The notes beneath the pieces were generated by a model. The model ran no database searches. It was not told the DNA's origin and was given only the letters and a program-made list of their open reading frames with translations. Shown piece after piece: positions 55,901-64,000 of a stretch of DNA of 64,000 nt (positions are counted from its first letter, which is position 1; each line of letters begins with the position of its first letter). The DNA comes from Vibrio renipiscarius (lineage in GTDB: Bacteria > Pseudomonadota > Gammaproteobacteria > Enterobacterales > Vibrionaceae). Made by a program: the position numbers and the translations under genes. The stretch lies in NCBI RefSeq assembly GCF_000827885.1, contig NZ_JTKH01000023.1:1-64000 (forward strand). Reading direction: 5' to 3'.

Positions 55901-57106
55901 CTAAACGTCTAACAAGAGACGTGCTGGGTCTTCAAGTAACTCTTTAATGGTTACAAGGAAGCCCACTGACTCACGGCCATCGATTAAACGGTGGTCATAA
56001 GACAATGCCAAATACATCATTGGTAAGATTTCAACATTGCCATTAACCGCCATTGGACGATCTTGAATCTTATGCATACCCAAGATAGCCGATTGCGGCG
56101 GGTTGATGATTGGCGTCGACATGAGTGAACCAAACACACCACCATTGGTGATAGTAAAGTTCCCCCCCATCAATTCATCGACCGTTAACTTTCCGTCACG
56201 ACCTTTGATTGCGAGCTCTTTAATGCCTTTTTCTACTTCCGCGAATCCTAGCGTATCGCAGTCTTTCAATACTGGCGTGACGAGGCCGCGAGGCGTAGAA
56301 ACGGCCATGCTGATATCGAAGTAGTTGTGGTAAACGATATCTTCACCGTCGATCGATGCATTCACTTCTGGGTAGCGTTTTAAGGCTTCCGTTACGGCTT
56401 TAACATAGAACGACATAAAGCCCAATCGAATACCATGACGCTTTTCAAACTGCTCTTGGTACTGTGCACGCAAGTCCATGATTGGTTTCATGTTGACTTC
56501 ATTAAACGTGGTCAACATCGCCGTACTGTTCTTCGCTTCAAGCAAGCGGTTTGCGACGGTCTTGCGTAGACGTGTCATAGGCACACGTTTTTGGCTGCGC
56601 GCCGCGGCAGGCGCTGGCGCTGCACTTTCTTGTACTGCTGGCGCCGCTTTTGCGCTCGCCAAATGCGCATCAATGTCTTCACGCGTAATACGACCACCGA
56701 CACCGGTGCCTTTCACTTGATTCGCTTCAAGACCATGCTCAGCCAACAAGCGACGAACGGCAGGACTGAGTGAATCATTGCTCTCTTCCGTTAAAGACGC
56801 TTTGTGGCGCTTATCTGGTGAGGCTTGTGATTCTTCCGTCGTATCTGTTGTTGGCTCACCCGCCACAGCACCCGGTTTAATTTTTGCGAGAAGTTGCTTT
56901 GATAAAACCGTCGCACCTTCAACTTCTATAATCGCTTCCAATACACCTGCTTCTGGCGCTGGCACTTCAAGGACAACTTTGTCGGTTTCAATGTCAACTA
57001 ACACATCGTCACGAGCAACGATATCGCCGGGTTGTTTATGCCAAGTCGCAACCGTTGCGTCAGCGACTGATTCAGGTAAATCTGGAACCAGAATTTCAAT
57101 TGTCAT
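55901..57106 (-). CDS. sucB: 2-oxoglutarate dehydrogenase E2 (dihydrolipoyl succinyltransferase)
   Basis: SucB transfers the succinyl group from lipoamide to CoA. The 401-residue protein has one lipoyl domain (K43 in IETDKVVLE), a Ser/Thr-rich linker, a peripheral-subunit-binding domain ([14 protein letters not shown]), an Ala/Pro linker and the catalytic domain with YDHRLIDGR. It follows sucA after 11 bp. Confidence 0.98.
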   Translation of the reverse strand: MTIEILVPDLPESVADATVATWHKQPGDIVARDDVLVDIETDKVVLEVPAPEAGVLEAIIEVEGATVLSKQLLAKIKPGAVAGEPTTDTTEESQASPDKRHKASLTEESNDSLSPAVRRLLAEHGLEANQVKGTGVGGRITREDIDAHLASAKAAPAVQESAAPAPAAARSQKRVPMTRLRKTVANRLLEAKNSTAMLTTFNEVNMKPIMDLRAQYQEQFEKRHGIRLGFMSFYVKAVTEALKRYPEVNASIDGEDIVYHNYFDISMAVSTPRGLVTPVLKDCDTLGFAEVEKGIKELAIKGRDGKLTVDELMGGNFTITNGGVFGSLMSTPIINPPQSAILGMHKIQDRPMAVNGNVEILPMMYLALSYDHRLIDGRESVGFLVTIKELLEDPARLLLDV

Positions 57107-57117
57107 TTCTATCTTCC

Positions 57118-59973
57118 TTATACTTCTAGTTCTTTATTCGCGGTTTTAGAATCTGAGGTGTTCACACCGATGATCAGAGCCTCTTCAACCAATGCTTTTT
57201 GTTGTTTCAGGTGAACCGACATATAACCCACTGCTGGTGATGCCGATGCTGGGCGACCGGCGTATTTCAACGCTTTACCCGCAGGAATCGCTGCAATGAA
57301 ATTATGTTGGCTACAATACCAAGCACCTTGGTTTTGTGGTTCTTCCTGACACCAAACGAAATCTTCGACATTGCTATACGCTTCTATCGCCGCTTTGACC
57401 TCTTCCAATGGGAATGGGTAAAGCTGCTCAATACGAACAATCGCCACATTATTGCGCTCGTCTTTACGACGCTGCTCAAGTAGGTCGTAATACACCTTGC
57501 CTGAACAGAATACGACGCGCTTAACTTGGCTGGCATCTAGAGCATCAATTTCAGGGATAGCGGGTAAGAATGTGCCATCAGACAAATCTTCTAAACTCGA
57601 CGTACACAATGGATGGCGCAGCAGAGATTTAGGCGACATAACGATCAAAGGACGACGCATCGGACGCACAACCTGGCGGCGAATCATGTGGTAAACCTGC
57701 GCAGGCGTCGAAGGTACGACAACTTGCATGTTCTGCTCTGCACACAATTGTAAGTAACGCTCTAGACGTGCTGAAGAGTGCTCAGGACCTTGACCTTCAT
57801 AACCGTGTGGAAGCAGCATGGTTAGGCCACATAGACGTGCCCATTTTTGCTCACCCGATGAAATAAATTGGTCGATTACGACTTGGGCACCGTTAGCAAA
57901 ATCACCAAACTGTGCTTCCCAAATCGTTAGGCCACCGGGTTCTGCGGTTGCATAGCCATATTCAAAAGCCAATACCGCTTCTTCAGACAGTACCGAGTCA
58001 ATCACTTGGAAAGGCCCCTGCTTATCATGCACATTGGCTAATGGGATGTAAGTGCTCGCATCTGTTTGGTTGTGCAGTACAGAGTGGCGATGGAAGAACG
58101 TACCACGGCCGGCATCTTGACCCGAAATACGGATGCGCTTGCCATCGTCGACTAACGTGGCGTAAGCCAATGTTTCAGCCATGCCCCAATCTACCGCTTT
58201 CTCGCCATTCATCATCGAGATACGATCGTTATAGAGCTTATTCACTCGGCTCTGTAACTTGTGGCTTTCCGGTACTTGGCATAAGCGATGACCCAATTCG
58301 AGCAAGCGCTCTTTGCCATATTGGCTATTCCACTGAGTATCCCAATCATGACCAAGATACGGAGACCAGTCGACAGAATGCAATGCCATTGGGCGCCATT
58401 CTTTTACGACCACTTCACCGCGATCGAGCGCATCACGATACTCATTGACCATTTGAGTCGCCGTTTCAATATCGTAATCACCGCGTTCGATAAGCACATC
58501 GGCGTAAAGTTTACGTGGTGTTGGGTGTTTTTTGATTTTTTGATACATCAGCGGCTGAGTCGCATTCGGCTCATCGGCTTCGTTATGGCCATGGCGTCGG
58601 TAACAAACCAAATCAATCACCACGTCGCGCTTGAACTCATTGCGGTAATCAAGTGCAATTCGAGTCACGAATGCCACCGCTTCAGGATCATCGGCGTTCA
58701 CGTGGAAAATTGGCGCCTGTACCATCTTCGCGATGTCAGTACAGTACATTGTTGAGCGCATATCGCGTGGATTTGACGTCGTAAAACCAACTTGGTTATT
58801 GACGACAACGCGTACCGTACCACCAACTCTATAACCACGAGCTTGCGACATGTTGAAGGTTTCTGCCACAACACCTTGGCCAGCAATTGCTGAATCGCCA
58901 TGGATGGTGATTGGTAGTACCGTACTGCCATCTCTATCGCCTAAGCGATCTTGACGCGCGCGAACCGAGCCCATCACCACAGGGTTAACAATCTCAAGGT
59001 GCGATGGGTTAAATGCCAAAGCTAAGTGAACATCACCACCCGGTGTGGCGAAATCCGCAGAGAAGCCTTGGTGATATTTCACATCGCCAGTACCCCATGA
59101 TTCACCATGCTTACCGGCAAATTCATCAAACAGATCTTGCGGTTTTTTACCCAGAACGTTGACCAGCATATTCAGACGGCCACGGTGGGCCATACCAATC
59201 ACGACTTCACGCATACCGCTTTTACCGGCATGGCGAATAAGCTCTTTCATCATCGGGATCATGGCATCGCCACCTTCCAATGAGAAACGCTTCGCGCCAG
59301 GGAATTTCGCGCCTAAATAACGTTCAAGACCTTCTGCTGCGGTCAACTCGTCAAGAAACTCGCGTTTCTCCTCAGCGGTAAATTGCGGCTTACCCACTAC
59401 AGGCTCAAGACGTTGCTGTATCCAACGCTTTTGCTCAGTGTCGATAATGTGCATGTATTCTGCACCAATCGAACCACAGTAGATTTGTTTTAACGAGGAG
59501 AGGATATCTTTCAGACGCATCGTCTCTTGCCCAATCGCAAAAGAGCCGACATTGAAGGTTTCTTCTAAATCATCATCGGTAAGATTATGGTACGAAGGCG
59601 CTAACTCAAGCACCGGAGGTCGGTTCCATAAACCGAGAGGATCCAATTCTGCAGCCTCATGACCGCGGAAACGGTACGCATTGATCAGCTGAAGAACTTT
59701 AACTTGTTTCGCATCGACATCGGGGTCGCTAACTTGGACATTGTAATGCTTTGTTTCTTGAGCGAGTCGACGGAAGTAATCACGAACACGTGAATGGGGT
59801 TGTTCCACTACATCTTGTGTAGGTTTCGGCAACCCTTCAAATACACGAATCCACTCTTCACTTACCAGGTCGGGGTCACTTAGATACAGTTCGTAGAGGT
59901 CCTCTACATACGTTGCATTGGCGCCAGCCAAGTGTGAGGACTCGAGCCATGCCTTCATCACACCGTTGTGCAT
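57118..59973 (-). CDS. sucA: 2-oxoglutarate dehydrogenase E1 SucA
   Basis: SucA is the thiamine-diphosphate-dependent decarboxylase of the 2-oxoglutarate dehydrogenase complex. The 951-residue protein starts [15 protein letters not shown], with the conserved segments [23 protein letters not shown] and [10 protein letters not shown]. Length is slightly above that of E. coli (933). It is in the sdhCDAB-sucABCD operon, with a strong hairpin between sdhB and this gene. Confidence 0.98.
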   Translation of the reverse strand: MHNGVMKAWLESSHLAGANATYVEDLYELYLSDPDLVSEEWIRVFEGLPKPTQDVVEQPHSRVRDYFRRLAQETKHYNVQVSDPDVDAKQVKVLQLINAYRFRGHEAAELDPLGLWNRPPVLELAPSYHNLTDDDLEETFNVGSFAIGQETMRLKDILSSLKQIYCGSIGAEYMHIIDTEQKRWIQQRLEPVVGKPQFTAEEKREFLDELTAAEGLERYLGAKFPGAKRFSLEGGDAMIPMMKELIRHAGKSGMREVVIGMAHRGRLNMLVNVLGKKPQDLFDEFAGKHGESWGTGDVKYHQGFSADFATPGGDVHLALAFNPSHLEIVNPVVMGSVRARQDRLGDRDGSTVLPITIHGDSAIAGQGVVAETFNMSQARGYRVGGTVRVVVNNQVGFTTSNPRDMRSTMYCTDIAKMVQAPIFHVNADDPEAVAFVTRIALDYRNEFKRDVVIDLVCYRRHGHNEADEPNATQPLMYQKIKKHPTPRKLYADVLIERGDYDIETATQMVNEYRDALDRGEVVVKEWRPMALHSVDWSPYLGHDWDTQWNSQYGKERLLELGHRLCQVPESHKLQSRVNKLYNDRISMMNGEKAVDWGMAETLAYATLVDDGKRIRISGQDAGRGTFFHRHSVLHNQTDASTYIPLANVHDKQGPFQVIDSVLSEEAVLAFEYGYATAEPGGLTIWEAQFGDFANGAQVVIDQFISSGEQKWARLCGLTMLLPHGYEGQGPEHSSARLERYLQLCAEQNMQVVVPSTPAQVYHMIRRQVVRPMRRPLIVMSPKSLLRHPLCTSSLEDLSDGTFLPAIPEIDALDASQVKRVVFCSGKVYYDLLEQRRKDERNNVAIVRIEQLYPFPLEEVKAAIEAYSNVEDFVWCQEEPQNQGAWYCSQHNFIAAIPAGKALKYAGRPASASPAVGYMSVHLKQQKALVEEALIIGVNTSDSKTANKELEV

Positions 59974-60031
59974 ATTTTCCCTTAACCAGTAGTTTTCACG
60001 TTTGCTGCGGTCTATGCCGAGCTTGTAATAG

Positions 60032-60058
60032 GCCGCTATTCAATCATTGAATAGCGGC
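60032..60058 (-). repeat. Intercistronic hairpin between sdhB and sucA
   Basis: A perfect 13-bp stem with a single-base loop (GCCGCTATTCAAT at 60032-60044 and its complement at 60046-60058). No T tract on either side. It lies 14 bp past the sdhB stop and may protect or split the sdh and suc parts of the transcript. Confidence 0.7.
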
Positions 60059-60071
60059 AAGCTTGTTCTGT

Positions 60072-60782
60072 TTATACCGAACGATTAACCAGCATTGTTT
60101 TGATATGACCGATTGCTTTCGTCGGATTTAATCCCTTAGGACAAACACTTACACAATTCATTATGCCATGGCAACGAAAAACACTAAAAGCGTCATCGAG
60201 ATCGGACAATCTTTCTTCTGTTGCAGTATCGCGACTATCAATCAACCAACGATAAGCGGCTAACAACCCAGCCGGGCCGATAAACTTATCAGGATTCCAC
60301 CAGAAAGAAGGGCACGAGGTCGTACAACATGCACACATAATGCATTCATACAAACCATCAAGATGCGCTCGCTCTTCCGGTAGTTGCAAGTTTTCACGTG
60401 ACGGTGGCAATGCGTCATCAGCCACCAAAAACGGTTTTACTTTCGCGTAGTTATCATAAAACTGAGTCATATCGACGATAAGATCACGCACTACCGGCAA
60501 GCCGGGTAGCGGACGGATGACAATCTTATCGCCCGCCAGCGCGGACAATGGCGTCACACACGCAAGTCCATTCTTGCCATTCATGTTCATACCATCGGAG
60601 CCACAGACGCCTTCGCGACATGAACGGCGGAATGATATCGTCGGGTCTTGTTCTTTAAGTAGGATCAGCGCATCCAAAAGCATCATGTCTGAGCCTTCTT
60701 CTACCTCAAGAATGTAGTCCTTCATAAAAGGTTTATCGTCTGTATCGGGATTGTAACGATACAAAGAGAAGTTCATTTTCAT
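60072..60782 (-). CDS. sdhB: Succinate dehydrogenase iron-sulfur subunit SdhB
   Basis: SdhB carries electrons from FAD to ubiquinone through three iron-sulfur clusters. The 236-residue protein has the [2Fe-2S] motif CREGVCGSDGMN, then CIMCACCTTSCPSFWW and CHGIMNCVSVCPKGL for the [4Fe-4S] and [3Fe-4S] clusters. The second of two tandem ATGs (60782) is chosen because GGAGG then lies seven bases away. It is 13 bp after sdhA. Confidence 0.98.
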   Translation of the reverse strand: MKMNFSLYRYNPDTDDKPFMKDYILEVEEGSDMMLLDALILLKEQDPTISFRRSCREGVCGSDGMNMNGKNGLACVTPLSALAGDKIVIRPLPGLPVVRDLIVDMTQFYDNYAKVKPFLVADDALPPSRENLQLPEERAHLDGLYECIMCACCTTSCPSFWWNPDKFIGPAGLLAAYRWLIDSRDTATEERLSDLDDAFSVFRCHGIMNCVSVCPKGLNPTKAIGHIKTMLVNRSV

Positions 60783-60795
60783 CATCTATCCTCCC

Positions 60796-62562
60796 TTAGT
60801 ATGTACGTGCTTTCGGCGGAAAAGCTTCACGATGGACAGGTTCCATGTTCACACCACGCTTAGACATTGACTCTGTCTCAGGGTTGTAGATGGAGTGACA
60901 TAACCATTGCTCATCATCCCTATCAGGGAAGTCAAATCGAGCATGTGCACCACGACTTTCTGTACGGAAGTTCGCCGCTACCGCTGTCGCGTAGGCGGTT
61001 TCCATCAAGTTTTCTAGCTCAAGGCACTCAATGCGCTGAGTGTTAAACTCGGTAGACTTATCCGCAAGATAAGCATTCTTCAAGCGATCTCGAATAACCT
61101 TAAGTTCCTCAAGACCTTTCGCCATCGCATCACCTTCACGGAAGACGGAGAAGTTATTTTGCATGCACTGCTGTAGATCTTTACGAATTTGAGCAGGGTC
61201 TTCACCATCAGTACTGTTTTCCCAACGGTTATAACGCTCAAGTGAACGCTCAATGTCTTCATCCGTTGCAGGCTTCGCCTCTGCTTGCTTATCCAGAACT
61301 TCACCTAAATGTAAGCCTGTTGCTCGCCCGAATACGACAAGGTCAAGTAGCGAGTTGCCTCCCAAACGGTTGGCGCCATGCACCGATACCGAAGCGATTT
61401 CACCACACGCAAACAGACCTTGGATTTCAACATCATTACCGGCTTCGTCTTGCTTAATCGCTTGACCAGAGACCTGTGTTGGCACGCCCCCCATCATATA
61501 GTGACAAGTAGGAATAACTGGAATTGGCTCTTTGACCGGATCAACGTGAGCAAAAGTACGTGATAACTCACAAACCCCTGGAAGACGAGACTCCAATGTT
61601 TCTTTACCCAGGTGATCCAATTTCAGTTTGATGTGTGGACCCCACGGGCCATCACAGCCTCGGCCTTCACGGATCTCGATCATCATTGAACGAGCAACCA
61701 CATCACGCCCTGCCAAGTCTTTGGCATTCGGTGCATAGCGCTCCATGAATCGTTCGCCATCTTTATTCAGTAAGTAGCCACCTTCACCGCGACAACCTTC
61801 TGTCACCAATACACCTGCGCCTGCGATACCCGTTGGGTGGAACTGCCACATTTCAATGTCTTGCATTGGTACGCCAGCACGAATCGCCATGCCCACACCA
61901 TCACCGGTATTAATGTGCGCGTTGGTGGTCGAGGCATAAATACGCCCTGCGCCACCTGTAGCCAGAATAGTGGCTTTCGATTTGAAATAGCACACCTCGC
62001 CGGTTTCCATGCAAAGTGCAGTACAACCAAGAATGGCACCGTCTTCATTTTTCACTAAATCAAGCGCATACCACTCTGAAAAGACGGTGGTTTTATGCTT
62101 GATGTTTTGTTGATACAAGGTATGCAATAGTGCATGGCCAGTACGGTCAGCGGCCGCCGCTGTGCGCGCGGCTTGCTCACCACCGAAGTTCTTCGACTGG
62201 CCACCAAACGGGCGCTGATAAATCGTACCGTTATCGAAACGAGAAAACGGCAGTCCCATCTTCTCAAGTTCAATCACCGATTCAGGGCCGTTTTTACACA
62301 TGTATTCGATCGCGTCTTGGTCACCGATGTAATCGGAGCCTTTTACGGTATCGTACATATGCTGTTCCCAATGATCTTCGTGCGCATTACCTAGCGCTAC
62401 CGTAATACCACCTTGAGCAGATACGGTATGAGAACGAGTTGGGAAAACCTTAGATAGCAGCGCACATGACAGGCCCTGCTCAGAAATTTGCAGTGCCGCA
62501 CGCATGCCTGCACCACCTGCGCCGATTACTACGGCATCGAATTCACGAACTGGAATAGACAC
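60796..62562 (-). CDS. sdhA: Succinate dehydrogenase flavoprotein SdhA
   Basis: SdhA oxidises succinate to fumarate with covalently bound FAD. The 588-residue protein has the dinucleotide motif [11 protein letters not shown] and H45 in [10 protein letters not shown], the flavin-linked histidine. The start is a GTG immediately after the sdhD stop codon. Confidence 0.98.
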   Translation of the reverse strand: MSIPVREFDAVVIGAGGAGMRAALQISEQGLSCALLSKVFPTRSHTVSAQGGITVALGNAHEDHWEQHMYDTVKGSDYIGDQDAIEYMCKNGPESVIELEKMGLPFSRFDNGTIYQRPFGGQSKNFGGEQAARTAAAADRTGHALLHTLYQQNIKHKTTVFSEWYALDLVKNEDGAILGCTALCMETGEVCYFKSKATILATGGAGRIYASTTNAHINTGDGVGMAIRAGVPMQDIEMWQFHPTGIAGAGVLVTEGCRGEGGYLLNKDGERFMERYAPNAKDLAGRDVVARSMMIEIREGRGCDGPWGPHIKLKLDHLGKETLESRLPGVCELSRTFAHVDPVKEPIPVIPTCHYMMGGVPTQVSGQAIKQDEAGNDVEIQGLFACGEIASVSVHGANRLGGNSLLDLVVFGRATGLHLGEVLDKQAEAKPATDEDIERSLERYNRWENSTDGEDPAQIRKDLQQCMQNNFSVFREGDAMAKGLEELKVIRDRLKNAYLADKSTEFNTQRIECLELENLMETAYATAVAANFRTESRGAHARFDFPDRDDEQWLCHSIYNPETESMSKRGVNMEPVHREAFPPKARTY

Positions 62563-62907
62563 TTACGCACCCCACAAAATAAATAGGCCAGAGAAGAAGT
62601 AACCTAATAGCAATGCCACAACACCCACTTGCAAACCACCACGCAATTTAGTGCATTTGATATAGTCAGTCAGAACTTGCCAGAGGCCAATCCAAGCGTG
62701 GATCAATATGCAAGTGAGCGTCACCATAGTAAAAGCTTTGGTGAAGGTCCCCGCGAAAAATTGAGTCCAGGAAACGTAAGAGATATCGGTGAAAGCACAA
62801 AAGCTCACCAAATAGATCGTGTATAAGGTCATAAGAATGGCGGTCACACGAATCAACAGGAAATCATGTACACCGTTACGACCGAAGGATGAAACGTTTT
62901 TTACCAT
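62563..62907 (-). CDS. sdhD: Succinate dehydrogenase membrane anchor SdhD
   Basis: SdhD is a three-helix membrane subunit that binds heme b and quinone with SdhC. The 114-residue protein has the conserved start VSSFGRNGVHDFLLIRVTA and HAWIGLWQVLTDYIK. It overlaps sdhC by 7 bp. Confidence 0.96.
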   Translation of the reverse strand: MVKNVSSFGRNGVHDFLLIRVTAILMTLYTIYLVSFCAFTDISYVSWTQFFAGTFTKAFTMVTLTCILIHAWIGLWQVLTDYIKCTKLRGGLQVGVVALLLGYFFSGLFILWGA

Positions 62908-63293
62908 ACCATTATCCCCGCAAGTATCGACAACACCGCAGTCACAGCAAAAGAGACTTTCGCGCTTAATGCACCAGTGTCGAGTTCTTCAAAATAGCCC
63001 ATGTCCATCATCAAATGACGAACACCACCGACAATGTGGTAGGCTAAAGCGGTTAGGATTCCCCACAGAATAAAGGTAACGAACCAACCATCAATTAGGT
63101 CAGCCGCTTGCTTAAATCCTACAGGAGAGGATAGAGATAGAGACAGCAACCACAGCAGGATACCGACTGCTACAAATGTAATCACACCCGCCACACGATG
63201 GACAATGGATGCGATAGCAGTGATCGGAAAGTGCATGGTTTGCAAGTCTAGGTTTACAGGTCTTGACTTTCTTTCTTTCACGGGCTTGCTCAC
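62901..63293 (-). CDS. sdhC: Succinate dehydrogenase cytochrome b556 subunit SdhC
   Basis: SdhC is the first membrane subunit, with three helices. The 130-residue protein has SIVHRVAGV near the first helix and the heme-ligand segment AYHIVGGVRHLMMD. The start is a GTG at 63293. It is the first gene of sdhCDAB-sucABCD, divergent from gltA across about 395 bp. Confidence 0.96.
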   Translation of the reverse strand: MSKPVKERKSRPVNLDLQTMHFPITAIASIVHRVAGVITFVAVGILLWLLSLSLSSPVGFKQAADLIDGWFVTFILWGILTALAYHIVGGVRHLMMDMGYFEELDTGALSAKVSFAVTAVLSILAGIMVW

Positions 63294-63352
63294 TCAGCTC
63301 ACTAGAGCATTTATAGTTATTAAAGAAATACAGAGCTGAACCCAATAAAACT

Positions 63353-63367
63353 TAACATTAAATTAAC
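63353..63367 (-). promoter_or_regulatory. Candidate ArcA box upstream of sdhC
   Basis: The minus strand reads GTTAATTTAATGTTA, one mismatch from the ArcA-P site GTTAATTAAATGTTA, 60 bp before the sdhC start. ArcA represses sdh-suc in low oxygen in enteric bacteria. The rest of the 395-bp sdhC-gltA gap (63294-63688) is A/T-rich and must contain both promoters, but I could not place them with confidence. Confidence 0.6.
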
Positions 63368-63688
63368 AGCAAACCATCCGATACCGCCGCTAAAATGTAA
63401 AAATTCTGTTAAATAACGTACTCAAGGCTATCAAAATAGTTTCTTTCAACCCTTGAATTTATTAGGTTTCTCTTATACTTCACTCGAGCACTATACGGTT
63501 GGCAACATTCTAATACAATTGGTGTAACAATTTTTGCTACACAGACCAGCTTTTTAACTTATTACGCGCAAAAAATAATAACAAGTGCACACATCAGAGG
63601 AGAATAATTGACTTTGTACGTGAAGAGACGTACAAAAATGGCACATAAACATCCTGGATGGATTAAATAATAAACAAAGGAGATTGTT

Positions 63689-64000
63689 ATGGCGGATAAG
63701 AAAGCGACGCTTCATATTGAAGGTAAAGCGCCGATCGAACTGCCGATTATGGCGGGGTCTATTGGTCCCCAAGTAATCGATGTTCGCAAACTTGGAGCAA
63801 ATGGGTACTTTACCTTTGATCCTGGTTTTCTTGCCACTGCATCTTGTGAATCCCAAATCACCTACATTGACGGCGGCAAAGGTGTGTTATTACACCGTGG
63901 CTTCCCTATCGATCAATTAGCAAACAATGCTGATTATTTAGAAGTCTGTTATATTCTTCTTTACGGTGAAGCCCCTACACGTGAGCAATACGAACGATTT
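63689..64000 (+). CDS. gltA: Citrate synthase GltA (3' end off window)
   Basis: Citrate synthase condenses oxaloacetate and acetyl-CoA at the start of the TCA cycle. The first 104 codons are visible, beginning [13 protein letters not shown] from the ATG at 63689 with an AAGGAG site. They include the N-terminal domain typical of the hexameric, NADH-sensitive type (LRKLG-like [36 protein letters not shown]). It is divergent from sdhC. The catalytic part is outside the window. Confidence 0.97.
   Translation, partial: MADKKATLHIEGKAPIELPIMAGSIGPQVIDVRKLGANGYFTFDPGFLATASCESQITYIDGGKGVLLHRGFPIDQLANNADYLEVCYILLYGEAPTREQYERF

Noticed and set aside
63554..63856. 100-codon minus-strand frame across the gltA start
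   Set aside because: Antisense to the clear gltA coding sequence and to the A/T-rich promoter region.
1..64000. Mobile elements, prophage, CRISPR arrays, tRNA and rRNA genes
   Set aside because: Both strands were read for transposases, integrases, regularly spaced repeats and RNA gene signatures; none were found.

Overview
The window is a contiguous chromosome segment of a Vibrio species (Vibrionaceae, Gammaproteobacteria). The evidence is the typical polar flagellar cluster (flagellins-flaG-fliD-flaI-fliS-flrA-flrBC-fliEFG), the sodium stator pair pomAB, and close family matches throughout. From memory, several blocks match V. cholerae gene order (the VC2132-2153, VC0886-0904 and VC2084-2092 neighbourhoods), joined here in a different arrangement. 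No tRNA, rRNA, insertion sequence, prophage or CRISPR array was seen.

Layout. 1-13.5 kb, minus strand: polar flagellum genes, with fliG cut by the window edge; sigma-54-type promoters lie before flrB and fliE and sigma-28-type promoters before both flagellins. 13.6-15.0 kb: a DyP peroxidase and a DUF2919 membrane protein. 15.4-26.2 kb, plus strand: an eight-gene unit with a GH2 beta-mannosidase, a complete five-gene oligopeptide/oligosaccharide-type ABC importer, an M17 aminopeptidase and a glycosylasparaginase. Together these read as uptake and cytoplasmic dismantling of the core of N-linked glycopeptides, and this is the most novel candidate system in the window. 26.4-30.2 kb: small conserved genes, dapE and an M15 peptidase. 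30.3-36.5 kb: a DUF2310 protein, syd, queF and two GGDEF-type proteins, one clearly degenerate. 36.8-42.3 kb: ppnN, xni, rlmM, DUF423, an alpha/beta hydrolase and gcvA.

42.3-42.6 kb carries the sRNA GcvB, divergent from gcvA. 42.7-52.4 kb holds thiI, pomBA, the xseB-ispA-dxs operon, truC-yqcC, DUF3549, DUF3301 and a GNAT acetyltransferase. 52.5-52.9 kb, with no protein gene, carries a CsrB-family sRNA on the minus strand (16 AGGA motifs, a terminator, and an upstream VarA/GacA-type box). 53.3-63.3 kb: a small DNA-binding-like protein, then the sdhCDAB-sucABCD operon on the minus strand. 63.7 kb to the end: the start of gltA, divergent from sdhC with a candidate ArcA box between them.

Themes. 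Motility is represented by structure, by regulation (FlrA/B/C, with the FlrA c-di-GMP residues conserved) and by the motor (PomAB with a sigma-28-like promoter). Two global post-transcriptional regulators (GcvB and CsrB) sit in gaps that an ORF-only annotation would leave empty. Central metabolism is represented by half of the TCA cycle in one operon with structured intercistronic hairpins.
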